Shown here: piece by piece, positions 34,583 through 44,326 of the stretch
Layout of the letters: each line of letters starts with the position of its first letter
How positions within the stretch are numbered: the stretch's first letter is position 1
Assembly (NCBI GenBank): GCA_946902875.1
Contig: OX336345.1
Coordinates: 4,371,395 to 4,435,394 of the forward strand
DNA: 64,000 nt
Source of the DNA: Nematopogon swammerdamellus
Taxonomy: Eukaryota > Arthropoda > Insecta > Lepidoptera > Adelidae
Direction of reading: 5' to 3'
The notes under the pieces: model-generated
Database searches by the model: none
Told to the model about the DNA's origin: nothing
The model's input: the letters and a program-made list of their open reading frames with translations, nothing else
Position numbers and translations under genes: made by a program

Positions 34583-34989
34583 CATGACCGCTCGACCGTT
34601 GCAGGCTGGCCGTGGTTCGGATTCCACGTTAAACTGTAGTTCCCTTCCGTTCTTACCTTACTAGGTGGTATGTTTTATCCCGGCCGGGTTGATACCACCG
34701 CGCTGAGCGAAATGTCGTCGGTCGAAAATAGGTCGTGTTTTCCGTCCAGTTCAGTGTAGCCGACATGAAATGAAGGGAAGCACTGACATGCCACCTAGTT
34801 CACCCGGTGTTATGGGCTGACATCACGGATGCAGCCAATCGTGTCAGTTTCCATAAAAAAAAAATTTGCTCGATAAAAACAAATTAAGAAAATGCCTTTG
34901 AATTAATTCACTTTGATCAAGGCAAGATGTTGAAGAAAAATTTTTTTTTAATAATTGTTTATTTATATCTATGGTGGTAGCTTTACAGC

Positions 34990-35325
34990 GGAATCTGAAC
35001 AATAATTTTCAAAATGTTTATCTTCCCGCAGCGGCGCGGAAGCAAGGCAACTTGCGGCGAAACCCTAGAGGACACTTCTGCTCATCTTTCAGATTTACTC
35101 GGCGAATACTAAAGCTACCGTGTAATTTGAGCTGTGATCGCAAAAGACGAAGAAGCTTAACTTGGCGGCGGTGGGGAGGTGGGGCTGTGAGCGGGGATGG
35201 GGGTGGCAGGCGACGCGGTGACACGAACCGAGAACAATGTAGGTAAAAAATATGCAATTTTCAATCGAGCGTTCGAAGTTTGGGTTACACTTGGTAGCGA
35301 CGAGCGAAACGCCTGGCCAAACAGT
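34990..35325. other. GC-richer, apparently single-copy segment
   Basis: GC-rich sequence (GGCGGCGGTGGGGAGGTGGG) with overlapping open frames on both strands. No protein is recognised. It may be a regulatory or exonic island. Confidence 0.3.
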
Positions 35326-35590
35326 CAGTCTGACAGTCAGTCAGTCAAGTGTCCACTGCTGGATATACGCCTATACAATTTTCCCCCAGTTCTCCCGGCC
35401 TTCAGCGGTACGGAACCACTGCTTTCCGCCGACGTAATTGATGTCGTCGTCCCACCTGGCGGGTGGTCTTCCCACACTCCGTTTTCCCGTCCACGGCCGC
35501 CCGTGTAGGACACAGTTACTCCAACGGTCGTCGTCTCTTCGGCTGTCGAGCTCAGCCCACTGTCACATGAGCTCTGGCTAAACATTTGAA
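35326..35590 (-). mobile_element. RTE-type LINE 3' fragment with TGAC tail
   Basis: The minus strand matches the last 240 bp of the reverse transcriptase element at 44327-45391 (GGAAAACGGAGTGTGGGAAG, CGCCAGGTGGGACGACGACA). It ends in TGAC/TGACTG repeats at 35326-35346. 5'-truncated and frame-broken. Confidence 0.8.
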
Positions 35591-35729
35591 AGAATTAATA
35601 ACTTTGCTCTCATCACCAGATTAAATACCGATAATATTGAATTATGAATTTTCAGGTGTGCTTTTGTACCGCCTTCAACTCAAGGGTCCAAATATGAAAA
35701 CAATATTATTTAAAACTTGTTCTAGTTGT

Positions 35730-36082
35730 TTTTTGAAGTCGGTGCAATTTTTTTTTTAACAGGTTTTTATTTTGTTTCACTCATTTTAGTTATATTACAT
35801 AACAAGTTCACGACGTGTTTTTCCAGTGATTGGTACATACTTAACAGTCCATATCTTGAAAACTACTTAACCGATTTTGATGAAACTTGCACTATTCCCT
35901 AAGTTGGAAGAACTTAATCCAATTCTGCGCATTTCAATTCAACTTGATTTCTAATTTCCGGGAAATTCGTGGACAAACATAATTACATACATACATACAA
36001 ACATACATATGCTTACGAAATTAACACATTGTGTAATTCTCGAATTGATAACTACCTTTTTTGAAGAAGTCGGTTAAAAAAA
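35730..36082 (+). repeat. Dispersed repeat with GAAGTCGGT at both ends
   Basis: TTTTTTGAAGTCGGT occurs near 35730 and again as TTTTTTGAAGAAGTCGGTTA near 36060, in direct orientation. Between them are ACTTAACCGATTTTGATGAA and a run of ACAT units. This looks like a common insect dispersed repeat; the class is unknown. Confidence 0.45.
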
Positions 36083-36417
36083 GTATTATCGCCCCCCAGT
36101 GTAGCCGAGAGCGAAGAGAAATCCAATATGAAGCAGCAGGATAAAAATTTAGCGCAATCTCGACGTACAATCGACAGCTGTTCGAAAATTTGGAGCGCGA
36201 AGCTGCCGGGAGCGCCCTGGGCTGAGAATCCGCGCGACTTGCTCGCCTTTTTGCTAGTCTAATGGTTCATTTAACACTATCGGTTACCTGAGCCGAGAGA
36301 CTGCTTAGATAACCGCACACGTTGCCTCTGTCGGCTCTTGAAGAGAAATTTGTGGTCTGGAGAAATTTTTATATACTTCGGGGTGGAGATATTTTTTCAT
36401 ATTGAATTTAAATTGAG

Positions 36418-36487
36418 GGACACAGAACTAGAAAAGATCTCTATAGATGTCATTTTACCTAAAACGATTATTTCGCATTCAACTCAG
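36418..36487 (+). repeat. Segment shared with 34508-34582
   Basis: The partner of the insert in the SINE at 34399. Here it is not inside a SINE, so it is probably closer to the donor or a separate copy of an unrecognised repeat. Confidence 0.7.
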
Positions 36488-36507
36488 TAAAATTTTAGGG
36501 CTAACTT

Positions 36508-36600
36508 TTCTACCCCCGCATGCGTCCGAATGTCCATGGGCGTCGTTAAACACCTTATGGGTGCCTAGGCGCCACATGTCGCGCTTTCAATAAAAAAATG
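36508..36600 (+). mobile_element. LINE 3'-end fragment (family A)
   Basis: GCATGCGTCCGAATGTCCAT, GGCGTCGTTAAACACCTTAT and GGCGCCACATGTCGCGC are the extreme 3' end of the family, followed by TTTCAATAAAAAA. Confidence 0.65.
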
Positions 36601-36690
36601 GTCCTTGACGGACAGACAGCCAGACGGACAATGGAGCGATCCGATAAGGTTCCGTTTTTTCCTTTTTTTTTTGAGGTACTGAACCCTAAA
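36600..36690 (+). repeat. Dispersed repeat end (GACGGACAGACAG / AACCCTAAAA)
   Basis: GACGGACAGACAGCCAGACG, then GGTTCCGTTTTTTCC and ACTGAACCCTAAAA, match the 3' ends of the repeats at 8110 and 45917. Confidence 0.5.
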
Positions 36691-36774
36691 AAGGGCCAAA
36701 AGATTTCTTCATTGCATCAATTTCTATTTGGGGATAGGACCTAAAGATGATTAATGAGAAATACATTCTGAAAA

Positions 36775-36855
36775 AAACCGGCCAAGTGCGAGTAGGACTC
36801 GCGCACCTAGGTTTCCGTACTACAATTTTTTTAATGAAACCGACGCCAAAATACG
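36775..36855 (+). repeat. Dispersed repeat start (CCGGCCAAGTGCGAGT)
   Basis: AACCGGCCAAGTGCGAGTAG and GACTCGCGCACCTAGGTTTC match the 5' end of the copies at 45917 and 49047. Confidence 0.6.
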
Positions 36856-37067
36856 CAGAACGCCCGCAGGCCAAAATTACTGAATGTTTGTAATAGTTCG
36901 GTGGAAGGTACAAAGTACCCTAAAATGTGATCCAAATTTTTATTTTTATTTTTTTTATTAAAAGTATGTGAATCTTGTTGAGTCACTTTCAAAAATACAT
37001 AATTAACCTAACATGGATATAATAACTATGTTTGCTTTAACCTAAGCTACATTTATATAAATAGTAA

Positions 37068-37131
37068 GGTAACCACGGTCAACCTCAATGTCCGGACGGC
37101 CACCCATCCCAAGTCTGGTCGCGCGCTCGTA
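37068..37131 (-). mobile_element. SINE family 1 head fragment
   Basis: On the minus strand GCGCGCGACCAGACTTGGGA and TGGGTGGCCG keep the 5S-like block. GACCGTGGTT is the start of the B-box region. Diverged and isolated. Confidence 0.5.
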
Positions 37132-37239
37132 GAAAATATAATTAGAGAGAGAGTTTGATCGCCTTGATCGGGTTTTTTTATAAAAAAAAAAAAACGGTCA
37201 ATTGCAAATCGGAATAGAGCACCGAAGTTCCGCACCAAA

Positions 37240-37460
37240 AAAAAAATCCTTGAAAGAACACGTTTCTTGTATGGGGACCCCCTTAATTTTTTAAACTTTA
37301 TTATTTGTTGTTATATCTGCCGAAATAACACATATTCTGTGAAAAGACGAAAATCCATCTCATGATGGACGGACGGACGGATGGACTACGGAGGGATAGA
37401 TAGACAGGCAGACGTTTTAGGCTTAGTAATAGGCTTCCGTAAGGGATACGGAAACCTAAA
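37240..37460 (+). repeat. Lepidoptera-type dispersed repeat
   Basis: TGTATGGGGACCCCCTTAAT at the start, GACGGACGGACGGATGGAC in the middle and GGGATACGGAAACCTAAAA at the end. Same landmarks as 1990-2225. Confidence 0.6.
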
Positions 37461-37469
37461 AATCTAGTT

Positions 37470-38035
37470 TGAGCCTTATTCTTTGGAATCAATTTTGTAC
37501 AAGGAGTATATGGACGTTGATGGCACTAGACATACCTGCAATAAAACAGGAAAGAGTATCGAGACACATGTAACATTAATAATTTAATAGATACTTTATG
37601 GCCCCGGCGAAGTTCCGCCATACAAGTTATTGTTGGACCGCTACTCCAGCTTTTATGACGGCAGTAACGCACGTATCGGTTTCCAATAAAATATTTATAA
37701 AATAATATAAAAACGACAAAGTGATAAAGCTAAGAGAACATCCACGTTTTATTGTCATATTTTACGCATTAACTATTTATGCACACCTTGTACGGACAAC
37801 GAAAATACTACGCTATAATTTGTTGAGTTTATTTTTACACGTCATATTTTTATATAAATTCTGAGTTTCGGCGACTCGCGCGTATTTATTATGGTGACAC
37901 CTAATAATCATTTAGTAAATCCAATCATCATAAAAATTTGTCGAATCTTCAAAGTTACTTAAGCTTCTTTGTATAAGAAATATTTATTTTAGACATAAAT
38001 CAGGCATCAGTTATTTCAGGAGGTGATATTTGACA
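37470..38035. other. Unassigned stretch
   Basis: Nothing recognised. Confidence 0.3.
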
Positions 38036-38039
38036 AGGA

Positions 38040-38340
38040 TTGACAAAGGAATGCTTCGGTGGTTTGGACATGTTAGAAGAATGAATTATATATAGGAGAC
38101 TATTCAAAGAAATTTATGGAGTGAATGTGAGTGGAAGAGTCGGGAAGGGTCGACCTAGACATACGTACCTGGATCAGATCGGCATGTGCTCAAAAAGGGT
38201 CAAGTGAGTAGTACCCGTAACCGACGAGCATGCATGAAGAACATTATGAGAGTGGAAGAGGCGGCAGAGGTGTGTCAGTGGAGATCTGTTGTCTGTCTAC
38301 CTCACCGAGAAACAGGCGTGACGCTATGTATGTGATATCT
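38040..38340 (+). mobile_element. LINE 3'-end fragment (family C), frame-broken
   Basis: One frame gives MLRWFGHVRRMN, a motif near the C-terminus of many non-LTR reverse transcriptase proteins. After a shift come GRPRHTYLDQIG, then a segment like NRRACMKNIMRVEEAAE and CQWRSVV. The 3' UTR passes through ACAGGCGTGACGCTATGTAT. Frameshifts make it inactive. Related tails are at 14976 and, on the minus strand, 31085. Confidence 0.65.
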
Positions 38341-38344
38341 GAAT

Positions 38345-38880
38345 TGTGAGAGCTAAAAATCACACCCACGATAAATAAACTAAAACGGCATGTGAAAAAT
38401 TATCAAACTTCATGTTATATCGTTCACTGGTGTGCTCATTAATACTTTTGTAGCAAGCGCACCCAAAATGCTAAACACACAACCCTTTGCTTGCGCAGTC
38501 GGGTTAAAATTACCACACACACGCGAAGAGTTGTCAAACACTACATGAGTTCAGTAGTCCGGACCGGTGACGAAGTCTGTAAATAACAACCGGAACAGTA
38601 GCGGATCTAATGGATGCGAAGAGGGGGCTCTGGTGGGAGACGGAGAGGGGGCGAATCACCATGCTAGACCCCGAAAGACCAAAGACAGAGTTAAAGGCAT
38701 AGTCGAGACTTGGAAACAAAACAGTGACAGTGGAGATCTACAGGTATTCAAGCATTTGTCTCGCTGAGATTTATTCATTCACGTTGAATTTGATCTAACA
38801 GTAGCGGACGGGTTCGGATATTGCAATACATTTCAGTGTAATAGAATCGTCTAAAGAAAAAAAGAAACGATAATAGTTAT
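38345..38880. other. Unassigned stretch
   Basis: Overlapping short open frames on both strands at 38534-38767; none recognised. Confidence 0.3.
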
Positions 38881-38882
38881 CC

Positions 38883-39021
38883 TACTGTTTTCGGTTACGC
38901 GGTACACTAATCAGTATACTAATCAGAATAAGATACAATCGTCGATGTCCCCGGAGCGAGGGACGAATCGTCGACTATTGTAAGTCTGTCTGATCAGTGT
39001 ACCGCGTAACCGAAAACAGTA
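38883..39021. mobile_element. Foldback element, 32-bp arms
   Basis: TACTGTTTTCGGTTACGCGG through CTAATCAG (38883-38914) and its reverse complement with one mismatch (38990-39021) bound about 75 bp. A second, weaker internal pair (ACAATCGTCGAT / GTCGACTATTGT) is also present. It looks like a small MITE; the target duplication is unclear. Confidence 0.75.
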
Positions 39022-39029
39022 CGATAATG

Positions 39030-39600
39030 TGTAACAGCGGTAAAAGGCTAAACCAACATATTAATAATAATATTTATTACGTATTGGTCGTTCGTTTAAT
39101 ATCTCAGACGGTGTCATTTCACTGATTTCATTTTAAATTCGCACAGATCGTGACGTCCCAGATTCGTTTCCGTATGGCGTAGTTTTACATTATTATGTCC
39201 GGAACGATTTTAAATTTCGAATTCGGATATAGAAAATGACGGCGTCTTGTTATCTGATTCATGAAGCAGCGAAACGGAATGGAGGGGTACGTACTCAATG
39301 ATCATACCGCTAGCTCCTGACATAGTTCTAGATCCGCCAGTGAAACAGAAAGTCCTGCCCCCAGCGTGGACAGCGTAATTCGATACCACATCGCTCTTCC
39401 GTCTCGAGTGGAATCCTCGCGTAGAGCGCTGCGGCCTCGGAGTCAAACCAGTTTTTCGATTATTTCCTGTGAAATATTTTGTAATAACCAGAGGGGACTG
39501 TCGTGTTGTAAGTGGACACTTCTCACTCTCTCTCACTCAATCGGCCATTTTAAATTATTTTGCGGATAATATGTGAATCATTTCATGGTAGTATTTTTAT
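39030..39600. other. Unassigned stretch
   Basis: Open frame of 108 codons on the minus strand (39210-39536); not recognised. Confidence 0.3.
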
Positions 39601-39604
39601 GGAT

Positions 39605-39810
39605 GGCGCGACATGTGGCATCATTTCACCTACAAGAAGGTGTCTAACGATGCCCATGGACATTCTGTGATGCACGGGGTTTGCGAATGCCATGCCGGCC
39701 TGACAGGAGCCTTTTCACGCCCCTTTTGAAAAACCCCAGACTGTACTTTGGAGGAAATAGACGGGCAGGCAGGGAGTGCGTTCTACGTTTACCCGGTTCT
39801 GTGAATAAAA
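39605..39810 (-). mobile_element. LINE 3'-end fragment (family A)
   Basis: On the minus strand CCGGTAAACGTAGAACGCAC corresponds to GKLxNALP. It continues with GTACAGTCTGGGGTTTTTCA and CCATGGGCATCGTTAGACAC to the CGCGCCATCC end. Diverged and inactive. Confidence 0.65.
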
Positions 39811-39814
39811 GACT

Positions 39815-42128
39815 CGCTGTTGATTAAGTTAGATAGATACTCTTAATAACCTCAATAATAAATTGTCAGTATGTTTTAAACAATCGCTGAATTGTTTACT
39901 TACGTAGTACTTAAACAAATTGGTCTACAGATCAAGACTTTACATCATAGGTACTTCCATAGTTGCTAAGATTGCTTTATTTCGTTGAATATTAAAGCTT
40001 ACATATTTGGCCGCTGCTGCAATTTACAAAAATTCAAGTACGAAACGTCGCACCACACAAAACAAGAGTCTGTATGGTCGGTCCGTCATAAGAAATATCG
40101 CTGTTTACCGTCGTGTAACCACAAAACAGGACGTCGGCGCAAGGCCAAGATACACATCATCATTATCTTGTCTCCGATGCCTATTACTACCATAACCCAC
40201 GAGATAAAAAAAAAACTCTTGGAATGACGCGGCAGAACCCGTTTTTCCCATCGACTTCAACGGGCCGCGTTCCAGACATTGTAGTCGCTCGACTTATGCC
40301 GCAGATATCACCGCAAATGGTATCAACGGGAAATACAAAGACGAGTAGGCAAATAATGGCGAGCACTTAAGCAAGTTTAAGAATTAAATATTTAACGTGC
40401 TAAGTATATAAACATTCTTTTTAGTGAATTAGAGAAAGGAGGAATTTGGGTTTGATGAGAAAAATTTAAGAATGCATGCATTTCCTGCTACGGACAGTTA
40501 GACATTTTTTGGATACCTTTGTTTTTAAATGAAACTCGCACCAATTTTCGGTTGAATTTCTAAATCACCTAAGAAACTGTTAATAAACATTACCTTTGTT
40601 GTCTTGAGATAGATAACAATTGAGGCGCTGCGCATCGCCGCGATGCGGGATGCCGGCGAGTCGACGCGACGAGCAGTTTCGTCACGTCAATTAACTTTTT
40701 TATTGAGCTCGGGCAAGTATTTTCATTGACCTCTAACACACGTGTGCTCGCACGGTCCTCCGTTCTCACACTTTTTGTAATTTACTAAAAAGGTTACTCC
40801 TTTCGATACAAAGAGCACGACAGAAGTCGCCGGGACATCTGAGATCTTATCCGCCCAAGCTTCGCACAATGCCCCTTAATGTGAACACAAAAAAATGATC
40901 GGTATCAAAACTCCGAATGAAAGGGGCGAAAAAACTCGTACGACAGTCGACAGAACTGTATTGTCGCGCGATAGTTTCGGTTTAAAGGGGTTTAGAATTT
41001 TAGAAGGACCTCAGATCAATGCGAACCAGATTCGGGGCGGTAAAAAACGGATTTTCTAGAATAGGAAATGAATTTATTTAAAATGTTTAATAACAGAGCG
41101 GCTCGTAAAACTGGCTCGGTCTTTATGGCTTCTATTCTCCGGATCTTTTTGTCAATTTGATCTGTGGATGCGATAGGAGACGCCCGCTGGTTGCTTCGAG
41201 AGCGTTACTCGCACTAATGGGACTCCTCGTTGTGTACTGTTGGGACGGTCGTCGGTACAGCACGGTGCGTGTATGAGCGCACATTATATGCTGAGCTTTT
41301 GGGATCGGCGGCGGCGGCGCGGGCGCAGCATTACGAGTACCTACGACACAGCTATAGGAGCGACCCGACGTGACACTTTGTCCCTCCCTCTATTCAAATC
41401 TGAAGGAGCAATTGAAATCGGATCTCGTAAAAGTGAATCGACGGCGCAGGGGCTCGTTGTTTTGCCGACCGTTAAAAAAGTGGGGCTTCCTTTGATTCCC
41501 GATGGAAGTGGGGGGTACGTCTCCATTTGTCGCCGCTCCACTGAAACGTCGAATAATCGACGGGACGGACGTAATTTAATAACCTATTAACGGGAGCCGA
41601 TCGGGGGGGCCCCTATTTCTATCGTAGAAAAGGTTTCGCTCGACGGCATTAAAATAATGGATTCCGTCTCACTCGTGCCGCGTTCGTGCCAGGTGTCGCG
41701 CTCTCTGTCGCGCGGAGGGGGCGAGTTGAGACGGCGGCAGGTCGGACAAGTTTGGCCCCTCCTACAAATTTATAAGACAGTAAATGAGCGGAGTCGTTGC
41801 GCGGGCGCTGAGCGGACGAGAGGCGAGAACCGGAGGCGCGGGGCCCGGTGTCGGCGGATAGCACGTAATGTGCGGTTATTGCGCGAAAACAAACAGCAAA
41901 AAACTCGTCCATAACGAAGAGATATACGAGCTCGGAGCGCGTTTAGGATGCAGCGGCGGCACCGATACACACACACACCGCCTCGCCGCCTCGAGGATCA
42001 ACCGTGCGGATTGTGAGCGCAATAAAAAGGATAATTTGAAATTATGATTGCCTACGATGTGTTGCGTTAGAGAATGCCTCGCTCGGTAATTTTAAAAGAA
42101 ATTACACTGCGCGCTACAATCGAGCTTT
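39815..42128. other. GC-richer island (about 40600-42100), no recognised gene
   Basis: From about 40600 the sequence becomes clearly richer in G and C and poor in repeats. Overlapping open frames of 80-116 codons occur in several phases (41240-41590, 41649-41914), as expected from composition alone. A TTTATAAG element at 41769 precedes a GC-rich segment (GCGCGGGCGCTGAGCGGACG), so a promoter or 5' UTR is possible. I see no protein family. Confidence 0.35.
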
Positions 42129-42359
42129 TTGCAATTTCTTACTGCTGATGGATGGATAAGTGCTTGCATTCAAGTTGCAGCAGTCAGTACATTGTGTTGG
42201 CTTGGCTCTCTAGTCTCTGCCGATAAAAAAGTACAAGAAGAAGCTGCCGGTAAAAAGGTACAAGAAGAAGCTGCCGATAAAATAGTACAAGAAGAAGAAG
42301 AAGTTGAAGAAAATTCACTAAGAAATAAATACAATACGTTTCAGAAATTACAGTTGTGA
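42129..42359 (+). other. Open frame with three 9-residue repeats (uncertain coding)
   Basis: A 77-codon frame encodes a hydrophobic stretch (VAAVSTLCWLGSLVSA) followed by three 9-residue repeats ADKKVQEEA, AGKKVQEEA, ADKIVQEEE, then an acidic end. The 27-bp repeats at 42219-42245, 42246-42272 and 42273-42299 keep the frame. The frame begins with TTG and has no in-frame ATG, so if coding it would have to be part of a spliced exon. It could equally be a plain 27-bp tandem duplication. Confidence 0.25.
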
Positions 42360-42539
42360 CCAGTCCTGCCTGTAGTGCCTGCTTAGGGATAATCGCAAAA
42401 ATAGCGGCAGCTGCAGCTCTGTCTGATTCGACGCATTGAGAAGACTGTTGGAGCGAGTGAGACGGATAATGAGACATTTCTAGTAGCGATGAATTGCTAA
42501 TAAAGAATAGCCCTGGCGGGATTATTTAGAATTTGTACT

Positions 42540-42870
42540 ACCGCCGTCCCCTTTCCACCTCCACACAACGCGCACTGGGGAGAGATTGCATCCCTATACG
42601 CTGGACTTACCATGGATGCTTACCAATCGGTTCTGCAGATCTTTCCTCCACAGAACTGGTAAACTCTGGAACGCTCTCCCTGCCCAGATATTACAAGTCA
42701 ATGCATATTACCCCCAAGTATAGTCTCGGGTCCTTCAAGAGAGGCGTGAATAGGCACCTGGACCTGTCAGGCCGGAATGGCATTCGCAACTCCAGCGTAC
42801 GACCGAATGTCCATGGGCGTCGTTAGACACCTTATGGGTGGCTTGGCGCCACATGTCGCGCTTACTATTT
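42540..42870 (+). mobile_element. LINE 3'-end fragment (family A), best copy
   Basis: It runs from GCAGATCTTTCCTCCACAGA and GGTAAACTCTGGAACGCTCT (reads as KLWNALP) through KYSLGSFKRGVNRHL. It then covers GCCGGAATGGCATTCGCAAC and GTCCATGGGCGTCGTTAGAC to GGCGCCACATGTCGCGC. The LWNxLP...SFKR C-terminus is a signature of CR1/L2/Jockey-like LINEs. A one-base shift within the KLWNALP region breaks the frame. The reverse transcriptase and endonuclease are absent. Confidence 0.75.
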
Positions 42871-42874
42871 TAAG

Positions 42875-43465
42875 TTGCACATAATGTGTGTGTTCTGTTA
42901 GACTCTATCTAAAGGAAAAAAATAAATATATCTAAGCAAACTAAACGAAAGAGAACTTTGTAATCGGATTCCAAAAATTCTCAATCCGGAAAAATAAAAG
43001 CACTCTGAAGTGGCTTCAGAATACCCACCTACTCGGTATTCCATTTAAACCGTATTGGAGATGTATTCCGAGAAATTCAACCCACCAGGCACGAGGATAT
43101 GATCGGATGAGACTCCTGCAATTTTTCCATTTCGTCTGGAATGCTCAGCGCTCAAACAACTACTTGAGACGTGCTCGGGACAGCGGGGCGTTCGCGTGAG
43201 CACCTTCAGGGTAGAAAGGAATAAGGAAATATTGCCTACGTGTAACCAAACAACCTATACGAGATCCTGTTTATGTGACAGGAATAATAAAGAAAAGAAC
43301 TGCGCCCAAGTACATTGATGAATGTTATTGCTTATTGGAAGTTTTTTCCTATTTTGATACCATATCTTCAGTAGCAGTGGATACTATGTACTTACCTAGT
43401 TTTATATTCCTATATCTTCCAGCAATATTATATACTCGTTCATATATTTATACATATGTATGTAC
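42875..43465. other. Unassigned stretch
   Basis: Nothing recognised. Confidence 0.3.
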
Positions 43466-43466
43466 A

Positions 43467-43876
43467 TGATTTTTTTTTATGTAATCCGGTATGAGTGTCA
43501 AGTCGAAGGGGCCAAAGCATATGCTCCGACCAGCCCATGGACCAGCCAATATCACCTCCGAGAAGGTAGGTGCCATATCGGAGACATCCCTGGATTGCTG
43601 GCTATACTGGACTAGAGGAGAATACAACCGAGGCTGCTATGCGGCTATCTTACATCGAGCACCACCACACCAACCCATTCCGCTGCAATTGGAGCCTACC
43701 ACCTAGTAAGGGGCAAGGGAAGGGACTTACAGTTTTACACCGGTTCCGAAAGGTGAAGCAGCAGTTGTAGGTAAATTTTTTCGTCAGAAATAACTATTGG
43801 TACACGCCGACCGGATTCGAATCTCGCACCTCTCACATGAGAAGCCGATGCCCAAACAACTCGGCCACCCGCCGCT
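43467..43876 (-). mobile_element. SINE family 2, full-length
   Basis: On the minus strand the head GCGGGTGGCCGAGTTGTTTG has an A-box and GATTCGAATCCGGTCGG a B-box, typical of a tRNA-derived pol III promoter. The body then shares ACTGTAAGTCCCTTCCCTTG, TACTAGGTGGTAGG and GGGTTGGT with family 1. The tail is different: CTCATACCGGATTACATAAA, followed by an A-run (plus-strand T-run 43471-43478). A second, 5'-truncated copy is at 59234-59459. Confidence 0.8.
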
Positions 43877-44174
43877 CGATTTTTATGGTTCCCTGCCATG
43901 ATGTTCGTTTTGGATGATGGCTGTCCAATCAAAGGTTGAAAATTGACCAGCATTGCATTGAGCAATGGACCGCGAGAAGCGCGATATGGTATAATGTATT
44001 TTGAAGATATATATATATATATTTTTTTACTTTTAAATTGTGATATCTATTTTACAATATATTAATAGAATCTTTTGAACTTTTAAATTTTACATACATT
44101 TGGAGGCTATAGGGCTGGCCCTTTTAGTATTCCATGCGTTACTGCTGACACTATCCTTTAATCATTTTCTTTTT

Positions 44175-44299
44175 AACCTCCGACGAAAAAACGGAGGGGT
44201 GTTATAAGTTTGACGTGTGTGTGTATGTGTGAGGGTGTGTGTGTGTATGTCTCTGTCTGTCTGTGTCATCGTAGCTCATAAACGGATGGACTGATTTCG
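44175..44299 (+). repeat. Dispersed repeat (AACCTCCGACGAAAAAACGG)
   Basis: TTTTTAACCTCCGACGAAAA, GGAGGGGTGTTATAAGTTTG and ATCGTAGCTCATAAACGGAT match 46045-46197 on the opposite strand. It abuts the TGAC tail of the RTE element. Confidence 0.6.
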
Positions 44300-44326
44300 A
44301 TGTCAGTCAGTCAGTCAGTCAGTCAG
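44300..44326 (-). repeat. TGAC tetranucleotide tail of the RTE element
   Basis: Seven tandem CAGT/TGAC units directly after the reverse transcriptase stop. RTE-clade LINEs typically end in short tandem repeats instead of poly-A; the same unit ends the copies at 35326 and 49197. Confidence 0.9.

Larger units (their letters stand above)
34399..34862 (+). mobile_element. SINE family 1 with inverted duplication of its 5S-like block and a 75-bp insert
   Basis: The head is canonical up to GGATGGG. The 5S-like block is then repeated in reverse complement, giving a perfect hairpin at 34448-34507. About 75 bp of foreign sequence follows, and then the element resumes at TGACCGCTCGACCGTTG and continues through body and tail. 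The foreign segment GACACAGAACTAGA ... TTTCGCATTCAAC reappears at 36418-36487. Confidence 0.85.

Noticed and set aside
34971..35257. 91- and 79-codon open frames on opposite strands
   Set aside because: Low-complexity GC-rich composition; Arg/Gly-rich and Pro-rich shadows of each other.
41240..41914. Group of 66-116 codon open frames on both strands
   Set aside because: The frames overlap in several phases in GC-rich DNA. None has a recognised domain; composition explains them.
43801..43876. Functional tRNA gene on the minus strand
   Set aside because: A- and B-boxes are present, but it continues directly into a SINE body and A-tail.
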